Shown here piece by piece: positions 49,459-58,661 of a stretch of DNA of 64,000 nucleotides. Positions within the stretch are counted from its first letter, which is position 1, and each line of letters begins with the position of its first letter. The stretch is from Kitasatospora setae KM-6054 (GTDB taxonomy: Bacteria > Actinomycetota > Actinomycetes > Streptomycetales > Streptomycetaceae). The translations under genes and the position numbers were made by a program. The notes under the pieces are model-generated. The model saw nothing but the letters and a program-made list of their open reading frames with translations. It was not told where the DNA came from and made no database searches. The stretch is taken from assembly GCF_000269985.1 (NCBI RefSeq), contig NC_016109.1, forward strand, positions 6,537,001-6,601,000. Direction: 5' to 3'.

Positions 49459-50082
49459 CCCCCGCCCGCCACCCGGGCCCGGGGGCCCCGGCGGGTGCGG
49501 GCGGTGGTGTCCGGCGCTGTCCGGTACCTGCTCTGGCCGTACCGACTGTCAGGTGGTCGCCGTGGTCAGGGGTCAGGCCGCTATGACGGCCCGCAGGTGC
49601 CGCAGAGAGGCTTCGGCGCCGTCCCGAACGTCGGGGAGGGTGCTGCCGGCGCGCAGGATCCGCTGGAGCTGGTGCGGCAGCCGGTTCCGGCGGCGCGAGC
49701 CAGCAGGATGACGGCTTCGGCGCGGGCGACGGGTGTGTGGCGAGGTCGCGGGTGTGCAGGCCGGACTTGCGCAGTTCGTTGCCGTGGCGGCGCAGGGCGC
49801 CCTGTCAGCTCGCCTCGTGCCCCGGCGAATTCGACGCCCGCGGCATCCCCTCACCTCCGCCCACTGCCAGGCCCGTCGCGGCCGGCTCTTGCTCAACGTT
49901 CTCCACCAGGTCTTCGCCCGCTGCCGCTGCGCGCACGAGTGGGACGACTTCGACACCGCCATGCGCGCACTCGCCTTCGACGGCCTGCTCTCGGGTATCA
50001 CGTGGGATTGACAACTGGGAGGCCCCGGGCCGGCCTCGGTGTCACCCCGAGGCCGGCGCGCGTTCGACCGCGTCCGGGCAGA
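49459..50082. other. Gap with unrecognised gene remnants
   Basis: About 620 bp with no intact gene. On the minus strand near 49578-49800, coding-like pieces in different frames (LRRHGNELRKSGLHTRDLAT, then RAEAVILLARAAG, then LQRILRAGSTLPDVRDGAEA) seem to come from one gene broken by two frameshifts. On the plus strand, 49865-50011 encodes a coding-like tail (VFARCRCAHEWDDFDTAMRA, ending FDGLLSGITWD) without a proper start. Neither is recognised. Confidence 0.4.
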
Positions 50083-50304
50083 TCAGAGTTCGCCGGCGAG
50101 GATGCCTGCCTTGGCGGCTTCCCACTCGCGGGCGGTGAAGCACAGCGGCGTGCGGTCGGGGTTCTTGGAGTCGCGGATGGCTCGGCCCCCACCGGGCAGG
50201 TCGGTGACCTCAAGGCACTCGCCCTCTCCTCCGCTGGCGGAGGACTTGCGCCAGACGGCGCCGCTGAGGTCGTAGGCGTAGAGGTCGGCCTTCGGTGCGT
50301 TCAC
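50083..50304 (-). CDS. DUF397-family small protein
   Basis: 73 residues with the DUF397 signature: VWRKSSASGGEGECLEVTDL, then AIRDSKNPDRTPLCFTAREW and EAAKAGILAGEL. These proteins almost always accompany an XRE/DUF5753 regulator and are thought to modulate it. GTG at 50304 overlaps the regulator stop (GTGA, 50301-50304). Confidence 0.92.
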   Translation of the reverse strand: MNAPKADLYAYDLSGAVWRKSSASGGEGECLEVTDLPGGGRAIRDSKNPDRTPLCFTAREWEAAKAGILAGEL

Positions 50305-51173
50305 TTGCGGGTTCCTTCTTCCATGCGTGCGATCAGTGCTAGCGAATCCTCCGGCGGCAGGGCAGCAGCCTGGATCCGTTCGAAGGCCGCAGCGTGGAGC
50401 TTCACGCCGTCGGCGTCCTCAACGTAGGACGATCCGAGCAGGTTCTCCAACTGCACGACGTCGGGCAGCGGCCCGGGGAACCCGATCAAGTTGAATCCGC
50501 CGATGGTGCCCGGGTGCAGGGTGGCCTCCAGCGGCATGACCTGGATCGTCACGTTGGGCAGTTCGGCCGCGTCGAGCAGTCGCTGCAGTTGCTCGCGCAT
50601 GATGGCCGGTCGCACCGCGAAACGCTGGTGAAGGACTGCTTCGGGGATGATCGCCCACAGCTCCAGCGGTGGGCGGCCGGTGCGGCTGAGGACAGCCTGC
50701 CGGGCCTGTCGGACCTCGGCCAGGGCGGTGACTTCCTCGGGGGTGCGGGTCATCGCGATCGCCGCGATGGTCTCGCGCGCGTAGGCCGCGCTCTGCAGAA
50801 GCCCGGGAATCAGTCCTGGTGAGTAGATGCGGATGCTCTCCGCGTCGGTCTCCAGCGAGATGTAGTCCGCGTAGGCCGGTGACAGCACACCGCCGTAGGT
50901 CTGCCACCAGCCTCGTTTGCCGGCGTCCTTGGCGAGGCTGTCCAGGGCGGTGGACACCTCGGGGTCGCTGACGCCGTAGACCGTCAGCAGGCCGGCGAGC
51001 TCGGCGGGGCGGAGGGACTGGGTGGCGTTCTCGATCTTCGAGAGCTTCGGCCCCTTCCAGCCCATGGTCTCGGCCGCACCGTCGAGCGTCAGCCCGGCCG
51101 TGTTGCGCAGACCCCTCAAGGCTTTGCCGAGCTGACGGCGCCGGACGGTGGGAACCAGCGGAGAGTTGGACAT
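50301..51173 (-). CDS. XRE-type HTH regulator with DUF5753 domain
   Basis: 290 residues. The XRE HTH reads LRNTAGLTLDGAAETMGWKG then PKLSKIENATQSLRPAE. DUF5753 follows with SPGLIPGLLQSAAYARETIA, WAIIPEAVLHQRF and VTIQVMPLEATLHPGTIGGF. The C-terminus has VVQLENLLGSSYVEDADGV. It pairs with the DUF397 gene downstream by a 4-base overlap. ATG at 51173 is preferred over an upstream in-frame start. Target genes are unknown; such pairs often act on small modules in Streptomyces development or secondary metabolism. Confidence 0.9.
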   Translation of the reverse strand: MSNSPLVPTVRRRQLGKALRGLRNTAGLTLDGAAETMGWKGPKLSKIENATQSLRPAELAGLLTVYGVSDPEVSTALDSLAKDAGKRGWWQTYGGVLSPAYADYISLETDAESIRIYSPGLIPGLLQSAAYARETIAAIAMTRTPEEVTALAEVRQARQAVLSRTGRPPLELWAIIPEAVLHQRFAVRPAIMREQLQRLLDAAELPNVTIQVMPLEATLHPGTIGGFNLIGFPGPLPDVVQLENLLGSSYVEDADGVKLHAAAFERIQAAALPPEDSLALIARMEEGTRK

Positions 51174-51373
51174 GCGCAGAGTGTCGCACTGCCCATACGA
51201 GCAAGGCGAGCCCTCTCGTTCGAACGCTCGACCCACTTGGGTAGAAACCTTGCGCCCAACTCAAGAAGGGTCCATGCTCTGAGGGCAGGCGCTAACTGAT
51301 CGTCAATCGACGTCAGCTGAGCGTTACTTGTTCCGATGCTGCGCGGACGCTAGCCCGCAGATAGGGAGGGGCC

Positions 51374-51800
51374 GTGGACGCGGCAGCCGACGAACTGTTG
51401 CAGAGCGAACCCGGGTTCTACGTCCAGGACGGCGCGGCGGGTGTGATCGTCCACCTGGTCGCCGACCGGGGGAGCCTGGCGAGGATGCGGCGGCTGGCGG
51501 TGTTCAGGTTGGGCAAGGCCGGCATCGGCCTCGACCTGGCCCAGGATGCGGAGCTGCTGGTGAGCGAGCTGGTGGGGAACGCGGTGCGGGCGTGCGGGGA
51601 CGGAGTGCCGCTGGTCGTCGAGGTTGCCACGGGTACGGACGGGGTGAGGGTGAGGGGCCATGACCCGGAGCCGGGTGAACTGCCGCGACGTTGTGGCACC
51701 ACGGCTGGCGATCGGCAGGCCGAGGGCGGTCGGGGGGCTGCTGCTCGCTTCGGCACTTGCGCCGGGCTGGGAGGTCGCCTTGACGCCGGTCGGTAAGTAG
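51374..51800 (+). pseudogene. Anti-sigma-type ATP-binding (HATPase) protein, frameshifted in a poly-G run
   Basis: The N-terminal 115 or so codons give a clear HATPase of the SpoIIAB/RsbW-like family (FRLGKAGIGLDLAQDAELLV, then SELVGNAVRA with the N-box Asn). After a run of six G at 51732-51737 the frame no longer matches the family. Removing one G restores GRGLLLASALAPGWEVALTP, the normal family ending, and a stop at 51798-51800. As written the protein ends with an unrelated tail at 51796. The cause may be a real mutation, a slippage site or a base-call error. GTG at 51374 follows GGGAGGGG. Confidence 0.75.
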
Positions 51801-52110
51801 GTCAGGTGTCTGCTGCCCCACCGGCCGCCCCGAGGCCGCTCCGGGTCCGGGGCGCGCCCGGCCGCGTGAACGCCAACTGTCCAACGCGCCAGACGAGGTG
51901 GGAGCGGAAGGAGTGACCGAGGACATCATGCCCACCGACCACGTTCGGCGCGGGGTGACCCCGACGGACCCGCAGTCGAACCCCGAAGCCCGCCCCCACT
52001 GCGGCGCGTACCTACCCGCACGGCATGGAGCTCTGGCTGGCGTCCTGCTGGGCGCCGGACCGAGTCGGGCCGCCGAAAGCGCCAACTTCCCGACAGAAAC
52101 AGGTAATCGG
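51801..52110. other. Leader region of the FxLD cluster, no gene assigned
   Basis: About 310 bp before the methyltransferase. In-frame upstream start codons exist (for example GTG at 51913 after GGAAGGA), but the sequence they add (VRRGVTPTDPQSNPEARP...) has no family resemblance. The cluster promoter should lie here. Confidence 0.4.
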
Positions 52111-53334
52111 ATGACTTCCATCGACGACTCGTTGGTCCGCGATCCCGGCGTGCTGCGCTCGGACATGGTCCGTGCGCTGCGCGAGCAGGACGGGATCAGG
52201 TCCGAGCCGGTCGCCGCCGCCTTCGCGGCGGTGCCCCGCCACCGGTTCGCACCGGAGGCGCCTCTGGAGCTCGTCTACGATCCGCACCGCACGGTGCCGG
52301 TCAAGAAGGACGAGAACGGCCTGGAGCTCAGCGTCATGTCTGCCGCTCATCTGCAGGCCGTGATGCTGGAGCAGGCCGGAGTCGAGCCCGGCATGAAGGT
52401 ATTGGAGATCGGTTCCGGCGGCGTCAACGCCGCCTATCTCCAGGAACTCGTCGGCAAGGCGGGCGAGGTCACCACCGTCGACATCGACTGCGATGTCATC
52501 GACCGGGCCCGACGATGCCTGGACGATGCGGGATACCCCCAGGTGCGGACGGTCCTGGCCGACGGTGAGAGCGGCGTGCCCGACGGCTCTCCGTACGACC
52601 TGATCACCGTCACGGCCGCCGCGTGGGACATCCCCCCGTCGTGGATCAGCGGTCTGGCGCCGTCCGGCCGTCTCGTCGTGCCGCTGACAGTCTGTGGCAC
52701 GACCCGCTCGATCGCCTTCGACCGTGACCGCGGCCCCGAGAGCGACGACGAGGGTCTGGTCAGCCGTTCCTACAGCCTGGCCCGGTTCGTGCCCATGCAG
52801 GGAGAAGGGGCGGCGGAAGAACGCCGGGTACTGCTCCGCGAGGGTGTGGCCGTACAGACCGACGACGTGCGGGTACCGCTCGACGCCCAGGCGCTGAACC
52901 GCGCGCTCGACGGGCCCAGGCTGGAGTGCTGGTCCGGGGCCGCGTACGACCTGCCCGACGAGTTGGAGCTGTACCTGACGTTCAACCTGTCGAGCCCGGC
53001 CCGCCTGCACGCCGCCAACGACGTGGTGGAGCGCGGCCTCGTGGAGGCGTCCGCGCTGTTCGGGGTGCCCGTCCTGGTGAGCGAGGACAGCTTCGCCTAC
53101 CGCACCCGCCGCGAGAACGCGGACACCGGCGGCTTCGAGAGCGGCGTGGTCGCCCACGGGCCCGGTGCCCAGGCGCTCGCCGACGAGTACGCCACGCTGC
53201 TTCGCCGCTGGGCCCGTGACCACCGTCGTCGGGGTGCCGCGACGTTCCGCTACCTGCCGGGCCCCGTGCCCGTTCCCCTGCCCCGGAACGCCGTCCGGCG
53301 ACGCCACGGCATCGTCACGGCGACCTGGCGCTGA
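52111..53334 (+). CDS. FxLD-system methyltransferase, protein-L-isoaspartate O-methyltransferase type
   Basis: 407 residues. The methyltransferase fold shows VLEIGSGGVNAAYLQELVGK for S-adenosylmethionine binding, VPRHRFAPEAPLELVYDPHR as in PCMT proteins, and ITVTAAAWDIPPSWISGLAP. A C-terminal extension of some 170 residues is typical for the lanthipeptide-linked group. These enzymes methylate an Asp side chain of a modified peptide, enabling isoaspartate or succinimide formation. ATG at 52111 gives the usual length. The precursor gene follows 67 bp downstream, supporting its place in the FxLD system. Confidence 0.88.
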   Translation: MTSIDDSLVRDPGVLRSDMVRALREQDGIRSEPVAAAFAAVPRHRFAPEAPLELVYDPHRTVPVKKDENGLELSVMSAAHLQAVMLEQAGVEPGMKVLEIGSGGVNAAYLQELVGKAGEVTTVDIDCDVIDRARRCLDDAGYPQVRTVLADGESGVPDGSPYDLITVTAAAWDIPPSWISGLAPSGRLVVPLTVCGTTRSIAFDRDRGPESDDEGLVSRSYSLARFVPMQGEGAAEERRVLLREGVAVQTDDVRVPLDAQALNRALDGPRLECWSGAAYDLPDELELYLTFNLSSPARLHAANDVVERGLVEASALFGVPVLVSEDSFAYRTRRENADTGGFESGVVAHGPGAQALADEYATLLRRWARDHRRRGAATFRYLPGPVPVPLPRNAVRRRHGIVTATWR

Positions 53335-53401
53335 GACTCCCGGGCCCCGACCTGGGGTCCGGGCCGTGCACCATCAACCGATCTGCCCCAAGGAGGCATG
53401 C

Positions 53402-53584
53402 ATGACCGTGCAGTTGGAGGGCCCCATCGCGTCCGCGCGGCCGGCCGACGAGCAGTACGACCTGGCCGACTTCGAGCTGGACATCACCATCGTCGAGGGC
53501 GGTCCCGCCGCGGACCAGCTCATCCGCCTGACGAACGACGGCTGCAACTCCACGTGCGCCACCGCGTGCGTGAGCTGCCCGTAG
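53402..53584 (+). CDS. FxLD-type lanthipeptide precursor
   Basis: 60 residues. The leader contains the family-defining FxLD motif in YDLADFELDITIVEGG (about residues 22-37). The core, LIRLTNDGCNSTCATACVSC plus a final Pro, has four Cys and five Ser/Thr, suitable for dehydration and thioether rings; an Asp in it could be the methylation or isoaspartate target. ATG at 53402 follows AAGGAGG; an ATG four bases earlier is in another frame. The genes around it provide the dehydratase, cyclase and methyltransferase. Cleavage probably occurs after the GG pair or nearby. Confidence 0.9.
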   Translation: MTVQLEGPIASARPADEQYDLADFELDITIVEGGPAADQLIRLTNDGCNSTCATACVSCP

Positions 53585-53669
53585 CCGGTCGGAGCGCGTT
53601 CATCACGGTGCCCGGCCGCGCCCAGCCCATGGGCGCGGCCGGGCACCGCTCGGCAGAGAAGGGGGGCTC

Positions 53670-56564
53670 ATGTACCGCCACATCGACGCGGCACTGGTTC
53701 GGGCTGCTGCCTGGAACCTCGACCACCAGACGTCCTGGCCGGACCTCGTCAGCGAGCGAGCAGACCCGGAATCGTGGCGAGCATGGCTGCAACAGGCTTG
53801 GCAGAAACAGGACTTCGCAGGTGCCGTTACGGTCGCCAGCCCCGATCTCGCGAGCCGGGTGGAACAGATCCGCACCGGTCGACCGATCCAGAGCGCTGAC
53901 GTTCGGCGTACGGTGCTCGCGGTTCTGCGCTACCTGCTGCGAGCCCGCACCCGCGCCACTCCGTTCGGCCTGTTCGCCGGTGTCGCCCCCGCGCGCATCG
54001 GTGCCACGGCCACGCTGCGCGTGGGCAACGAGCACCATGCCACCTCCAGGACCGACGCGGCGTCCAGCACGGCGCTGATCGATCGGTTCGAGCAGCACCC
54101 GGCGCTGCGGACCCACCTGGTGCTGACCGCCTCCACCCTCGCGGTGGAGCGTGACGGACACGTGGTGATCGAGCACCTCCCGAGCGGAACCGCCGAGGTG
54201 GGACCGCAACACGTGCACGTGCGCCTGACCGCTCCCGTCCGCGCGGCGCTCCAGGGCGCGCGAGCACCGATCGGGTGGGGTTACCTCGCTGCGCAACTGG
54301 CCGACGCCTTCCCGAGCGCACCGGTCATCGTGATCGACAAGCTCATCTCGGGCATGGTCGAGCAGCGGCTCCTGGTCACCAGCCTGCGCCCCGCGATGAC
54401 GGTCACCGACCCGCTCGCCGCCCTCCACGGCCACCTGTCACATCTCCCGCCCGTCGATGCGGACGAGATACGTCGGACGCCCAGGAACATGGTCGACCTG
54501 CGGGTGGACTGGAAGTTGACCGTCCCCGAGGTAGTGGCCACCGAGGCGGCCGCGGCGGCGCGGGCGCTTACCCGGCTGGCTCCCCGAGCTGCCCTGACCG
54601 GCTGGGCCGAATGGCACGGCCGGTTCCTGGAGCGGTACGGGCCGCAGGCGACCGTGCCCGTTCTGGAAGCCGTCGACGCGCTCGGATACCCGTCCGGCTT
54701 CCTCGGTGCCACCACCGCGCCGACGACCTCCCCGCTGCCCGAGCGCGACGGTCGGCTCATCAGGCTCGCCCACAGCGCAGGCATGCAGCGCCGCCTGGAA
54801 GTCGAGCTCGACGACGCCGCGTTGGAGGAACTGGCCGCCACCCACCCCGGCCACCCGGTGCAGCCGAGCACCGAACTGACGGTTCGCATCCACGCAACCA
54901 GCCTCCCCGCCCTCCAAGGAGGCGAGTTCACGCTGCACGTCGTCGGTGTGGCGCGTTCGGCCGGTGCCACTGCGGGCCGTTTCCTGGACCTGCTGGGGGA
55001 CACCGACCGCGACCGCATGACCAAGGCGTACGCCGAGCTGCCGGCAGTGCACCGGGGCGCACTCCTCGCACAGATCAGTTCGCCACCGCTGTCCACTCGC
55101 GCCGGGAACGTTGCCCGAGCCCCACAGGCAGCCGATCTGGTCATCTCGCTCGGAGAGCACCACAGCCAGGACACCGGCCTGGTTCCCGTGACGGACCTGG
55201 CGGTCACCGCCGATGCCGAACAGCTGCACTTGGTCTCGCTCTCCCGTGACCGCCCCCTGCACACCCTGCTCCTCAACGCCGTGGACCTGGGCCACCACTC
55301 CCATCCACTGGCCCGCTTCCTGGCCGAGGCACCCGTCGCGCTGGCCGTCCCCTGCACCGGGTTCCTGTGGGGCATCGCCCCCTCCCATCTGCCGTTCCTA
55401 CCGGCTCTGCGCTACGGGCGGACGATCCTGTCCCCGGCCCGCTGGCGCCTCGCCCACAACGACCTGCCTACTGCCCAAGCACCATGGCCCGAGTGGGACC
55501 AGGCCCTGACCCGGTGGCGCCGTGACGTACGCCTGCCCGAACGGGTCCACCTGACCGAAGCCGACCAGCGCATCGCCTTGGACCTCGCCGAGTCCTCGCA
55601 CCGGGCTGTGTTGCGCGCACACCTGGCGCGCGACGGCACAGTGCTGCTGCACCCCGCTTCCGAAGCCGAGGACCTGGGTTGGACCGGCGGGCGGGCACAC
55701 GAGATCGTCATCCCCCTGGTCGCTGACCAGAACAGGGCGCCGGTCCGAACGCGAGGCCGGCCCGTGGGCCGGGAGCACGGGCACCTGCCCGGATGCGACA
55801 ACCGCGTCCAACTCCACCTGTACGGGCACCGCGAGCGGCAGGACCCGATCCTGACGCGGCACCTGTCGGCCCTGTTGAGCGAACTGGGCTCCTCCCGCTG
55901 GTGGTTCGTCCGGTACCGCGATTCCGGCGACCACCTCCGCCTCCGGCTGAACTGCAAGCCCGGGGCGCTCGGCGCCGCTTTCGAGTCCCTCGGAGAGTGG
56001 GCCCGGCACCTGCGCCGCCGTGGCCTGATCACCCACGCCAGTGTGGAGACCTACCTCCCGGAGACCGCGCGGTTCGGCGGCCCCACCGCGATCGGGGCGG
56101 CCGAGAGGTTCTTCGCCACCGACTCCGCTGCCGTCGTGGCCCAACTCGCCGCCGTCGGCACGGTTGACGCGGGTGCCCTGACCTCCGCGAGCATGGTCGA
56201 CCTCGCCACCGGCCTGCTCGGCGACAGCGCCGCGGCGATGCGATGGCTCATCGAACACACCCGCACCAGCGCCACTGCCCCCGACCGTGTCGTCTACCGC
56301 CAAGCGGTCGACCTGGTGAACAACCCGCCGGCCGTCCTGGGCGGGCGGGTCGCCACCACCTGGTCCGCGCGACGCGAAGCACTGATCGCCTACCGGGGCG
56401 CGCTCCTGGCCACGGACACACGCCCCGAGGACCTGCTGCCAGACCTGTTGCACCTCCACCACGCCCGGATGCACGGGCCCGACCTGGACGAGGAGCGGAG
56501 ACACCTGCACCTGGCCAGGGCAGCCGCCTTGAGCTGGACGGCACGAGCACGGAGGACACCGTGA
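53670..56564 (+). CDS. Lantibiotic dehydratase LanB, full length
   Basis: 964 residues joining an N-terminal glutamylation domain (TRATPFGLFAGVAPARIG and FLWGIAPSHLPFLPALRYGR) and a C-terminal elimination (SpaB_C) domain (about 690-964: SSRWWFVRYRDSGDHLRLRL and VETYLPETARFGGPTAIGAA). LanB uses glutamyl-tRNA to activate Ser/Thr of the precursor and then eliminates glutamate to give dehydro residues. ATG at 53670 follows AGAAGGGGGG. Its stop overlaps lanC (GTGA). The presence of a fused SpaB_C domain plus another free one downstream is notable. Confidence 0.92.
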   Translation: MYRHIDAALVRAAAWNLDHQTSWPDLVSERADPESWRAWLQQAWQKQDFAGAVTVASPDLASRVEQIRTGRPIQSADVRRTVLAVLRYLLRARTRATPFGLFAGVAPARIGATATLRVGNEHHATSRTDAASSTALIDRFEQHPALRTHLVLTASTLAVERDGHVVIEHLPSGTAEVGPQHVHVRLTAPVRAALQGARAPIGWGYLAAQLADAFPSAPVIVIDKLISGMVEQRLLVTSLRPAMTVTDPLAALHGHLSHLPPVDADEIRRTPRNMVDLRVDWKLTVPEVVATEAAAAARALTRLAPRAALTGWAEWHGRFLERYGPQATVPVLEAVDALGYPSGFLGATTAPTTSPLPERDGRLIRLAHSAGMQRRLEVELDDAALEELAATHPGHPVQPSTELTVRIHATSLPALQGGEFTLHVVGVARSAGATAGRFLDLLGDTDRDRMTKAYAELPAVHRGALLAQISSPPLSTRAGNVARAPQAADLVISLGEHHSQDTGLVPVTDLAVTADAEQLHLVSLSRDRPLHTLLLNAVDLGHHSHPLARFLAEAPVALAVPCTGFLWGIAPSHLPFLPALRYGRTILSPARWRLAHNDLPTAQAPWPEWDQALTRWRRDVRLPERVHLTEADQRIALDLAESSHRAVLRAHLARDGTVLLHPASEAEDLGWTGGRAHEIVIPLVADQNRAPVRTRGRPVGREHGHLPGCDNRVQLHLYGHRERQDPILTRHLSALLSELGSSRWWFVRYRDSGDHLRLRLNCKPGALGAAFESLGEWARHLRRRGLITHASVETYLPETARFGGPTAIGAAERFFATDSAAVVAQLAAVGTVDAGALTSASMVDLATGLLGDSAAAMRWLIEHTRTSATAPDRVVYRQAVDLVNNPPAVLGGRVATTWSARREALIAYRGALLATDTRPEDLLPDLLHLHHARMHGPDLDEERRHLHLARAAALSWTARARRTP

Positions 56565-57808
56565 CCACCACAGCCACGGCTGCCACCACCGCGCTGACCG
56601 CAGCCGACCGGCTCGCCCGGGCACTGGCCGACCCGAACACCGTATGGCCACTCGGCCACCCCGACGGCGGCCGTTCCTGGCCGCAGTCGCTGGCAGGAGG
56701 AGCCGCGGGCATCGCCCTGCTGCACGTCGAGCGCGCCCGCACCGGCTACGGGGACTGGGACACCGCGCACACCTGGCTCCTCGCCGCCCTGGACGGGGAC
56801 ATCAGCGCGGCAGCCAACGCCAACCTGTACTTCGGCGCGCCGGCGCTCGCTTTCGTCACGTCCCTCGCGGCGGCCGCGTCGAGCCGCTACCAGCGCGTCC
56901 TGGAACGCCTGGACACCGCGACCGCCACGGTCACCCGCAGCCGCCTGGCCGCCGCCCGCCACCGCATCGACCGCGCCCAGCGGCCCCCCATGGAAGAGTT
57001 CGACCTGATCCAGGGCCTGTCCGGACTGGGCGCCTACCACCTGAGCCGCCACCCCGACCACGAGATCACCCGGGAGGTGCTCGCCTACCTCGTCCGCCTG
57101 ACCGAGCCGATGCCCGACCCGAGCGGGCTGCCGCCCTGGTGGATGGACGTCGGACCGACCGGCGCACCCCACCCCGACTACCCCGGCGGCCACGGCAACT
57201 TCGGCACCGCCCACGGCATCGGCTCCGTCCTGTCCATCCTGTCCAGGGCCCTGCTCCACGGCCTGGCCGTGCCCGGCACGGCCGACGCGGTCGAGCGGAT
57301 CTGCTCCTGGACCGACCGCTGGCGCCAGGACGACGAGACGGGCCCTTGGTGGCCGGGCCAGCTCACCGTCGGACAGACGGTCGGCGGGCACCTCGATCCG
57401 GCCCTGCACCCCCGACCGTCCTGGTGCTACGGCGTCAGCGGAACCGCCCGTGCCCAGCAGTTGGCCGGACTCGCACTCGGCGATCCGAAGCGGGTGAACG
57501 ATGCCGAGAAGGCGATCCTCGCGGCCCTGCGCGACCCGCGGCAACTGGCCGAGCTCCCCGATACCGGCCTGTGCCACGGCACGGCCGGCCTGCTGCATGC
57601 CGCATGGCGGATGGCCACCACCACCGGAAACCGCGCGATCGCGACGGAACTGCCCTACCTGGCCGACCGATTGGTCACCGCGCTCGGCCACGACCGTCTC
57701 GACCCGGAACTGCTCGATGGAGCCGCCGGGGCGGCGCTCGCCCTGCACACCTTCGGCACGGGGCTCACGCCCGCACCGCGCTGGGACACCTTCCTCGCTC
57801 TGGCATGA
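56561..57808 (+). CDS. Lanthionine cyclase LanC
   Basis: 415 residues of the LanC alpha-toroid. The zinc ligands are Cys in PSWCYGVSGTARAQQLAGLA and Cys-His in TGLCHGTAGLLHAAWR, with upstream GHGNFGTAHGIGSVLSILSR around the active site. The protein adds Cys thiols to dehydro residues of the FxLD core to make (methyl)lanthionine rings. GTG at 56561 overlaps the lanB stop. Length is typical. Together with LanB it makes the system a class I-type lanthipeptide pathway. Confidence 0.93.
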   Translation: MTTTATAATTALTAADRLARALADPNTVWPLGHPDGGRSWPQSLAGGAAGIALLHVERARTGYGDWDTAHTWLLAALDGDISAAANANLYFGAPALAFVTSLAAAASSRYQRVLERLDTATATVTRSRLAAARHRIDRAQRPPMEEFDLIQGLSGLGAYHLSRHPDHEITREVLAYLVRLTEPMPDPSGLPPWWMDVGPTGAPHPDYPGGHGNFGTAHGIGSVLSILSRALLHGLAVPGTADAVERICSWTDRWRQDDETGPWWPGQLTVGQTVGGHLDPALHPRPSWCYGVSGTARAQQLAGLALGDPKRVNDAEKAILAALRDPRQLAELPDTGLCHGTAGLLHAAWRMATTTGNRAIATELPYLADRLVTALGHDRLDPELLDGAAGAALALHTFGTGLTPAPRWDTFLALA

Positions 57809-57824
57809 ACCCCGGAGGCCCACG

Positions 57825-58661
57825 ATGCACCAACTCCCCTGGCGCCAAGCCAACATCATGTTCCACGACTGGGAGCAAGCCGAGACCACCGCCTTGGCCC
57901 ACCTCGTCCCGCTTCTTCGTGCCGCCGAGGCCGAAGGCACCGTCGCCGCGTGGTTCGTCATCCGCAAGAGACCCTGCTGGCGCTTGCGCTACCGGCCTGT
58001 CTCCGACGGGCGTGACCCCGTCGCGCAAGGGCTCGACCGGATGACGGCCGCCCGGTACATCACGGGCTGGACGCAGAGCGTCTACGAGCCCGAGGTCCAC
58101 GCCTTCGGCGGCCCCGAAGCCATGGACAGCGCTCACCGGCTCTTCCACCGCGACAGTCGCGGCCTCACCGACTACCTGGCGGGCCAGGTCGGCACCCACC
58201 GCCGCGAGACCTCCCTGCTCCTGTGCAACCTCATGCTGCGATCAGCCGGGCTGGACTGGTACGAGCAGGGCGACGTGTGGGCCCGAGTCGCCGCCCACCG
58301 CGCCCAGCCCGCCGGCACCGCAGCAGGCGGCCACGAGCAGCTGCAGGCCGCCGTCCGCCGCCTGCTCTCGGTGGACCCGCACCACGCTCTGCGACCGGAC
58401 GGCCCGCTCGCCGGTGCCGCCGAGTGGGCCCGCGCCTACGCCGACGCCGGGGAGGAGACGGCCGACCTCCACGCCGCGGGGAAGCTCCACCGCGGCCTGC
58501 GCGACGTCCTGGCGCACCACGTGATCTTCGCCTGGAACCGGATCGGCCTGCCGTACGCCGTCCAGGCCGCGCTCACCTTCGCCGCCAAGACCGTCGTCTT
58601 CGGCCCGGACCCCGTCACCACGTCCGAGAGGAGTGCGGCCAGCCATGTGGAGACTCCCTGA
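57825..58661 (+). CDS. Stand-alone thiopeptide-type (SpaB_C-like) domain protein
   Basis: 278 residues related to the C-terminal elimination domain of LanB and to the thiopeptide-type biosynthesis domain: ANIMFHDWEQAETTALAHLV, then AAWFVIRKRPCWRLRYRP, VYEPEVHAFGGPEAMDSAHR, and a C-terminal NRIGLPYAVQAALTFAA. It is separate from the full-length LanB upstream, so it may do an extra elimination or cyclisation, or bind the leader. ATG at 57825 follows CCGGAGG. Its end overlaps the next gene by 17 bases. Catalytic role uncertain. Confidence 0.82.
   Translation: MHQLPWRQANIMFHDWEQAETTALAHLVPLLRAAEAEGTVAAWFVIRKRPCWRLRYRPVSDGRDPVAQGLDRMTAARYITGWTQSVYEPEVHAFGGPEAMDSAHRLFHRDSRGLTDYLAGQVGTHRRETSLLLCNLMLRSAGLDWYEQGDVWARVAAHRAQPAGTAAGGHEQLQAAVRRLLSVDPHHALRPDGPLAGAAEWARAYADAGEETADLHAAGKLHRGLRDVLAHHVIFAWNRIGLPYAVQAALTFAAKTVVFGPDPVTTSERSAASHVETP

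Noticed and set aside
49865-50011. Transposase tail
   Set aside because: The short coding-like segment has no recognisable DDE or HTH motif and no flanking inverted repeats were found.
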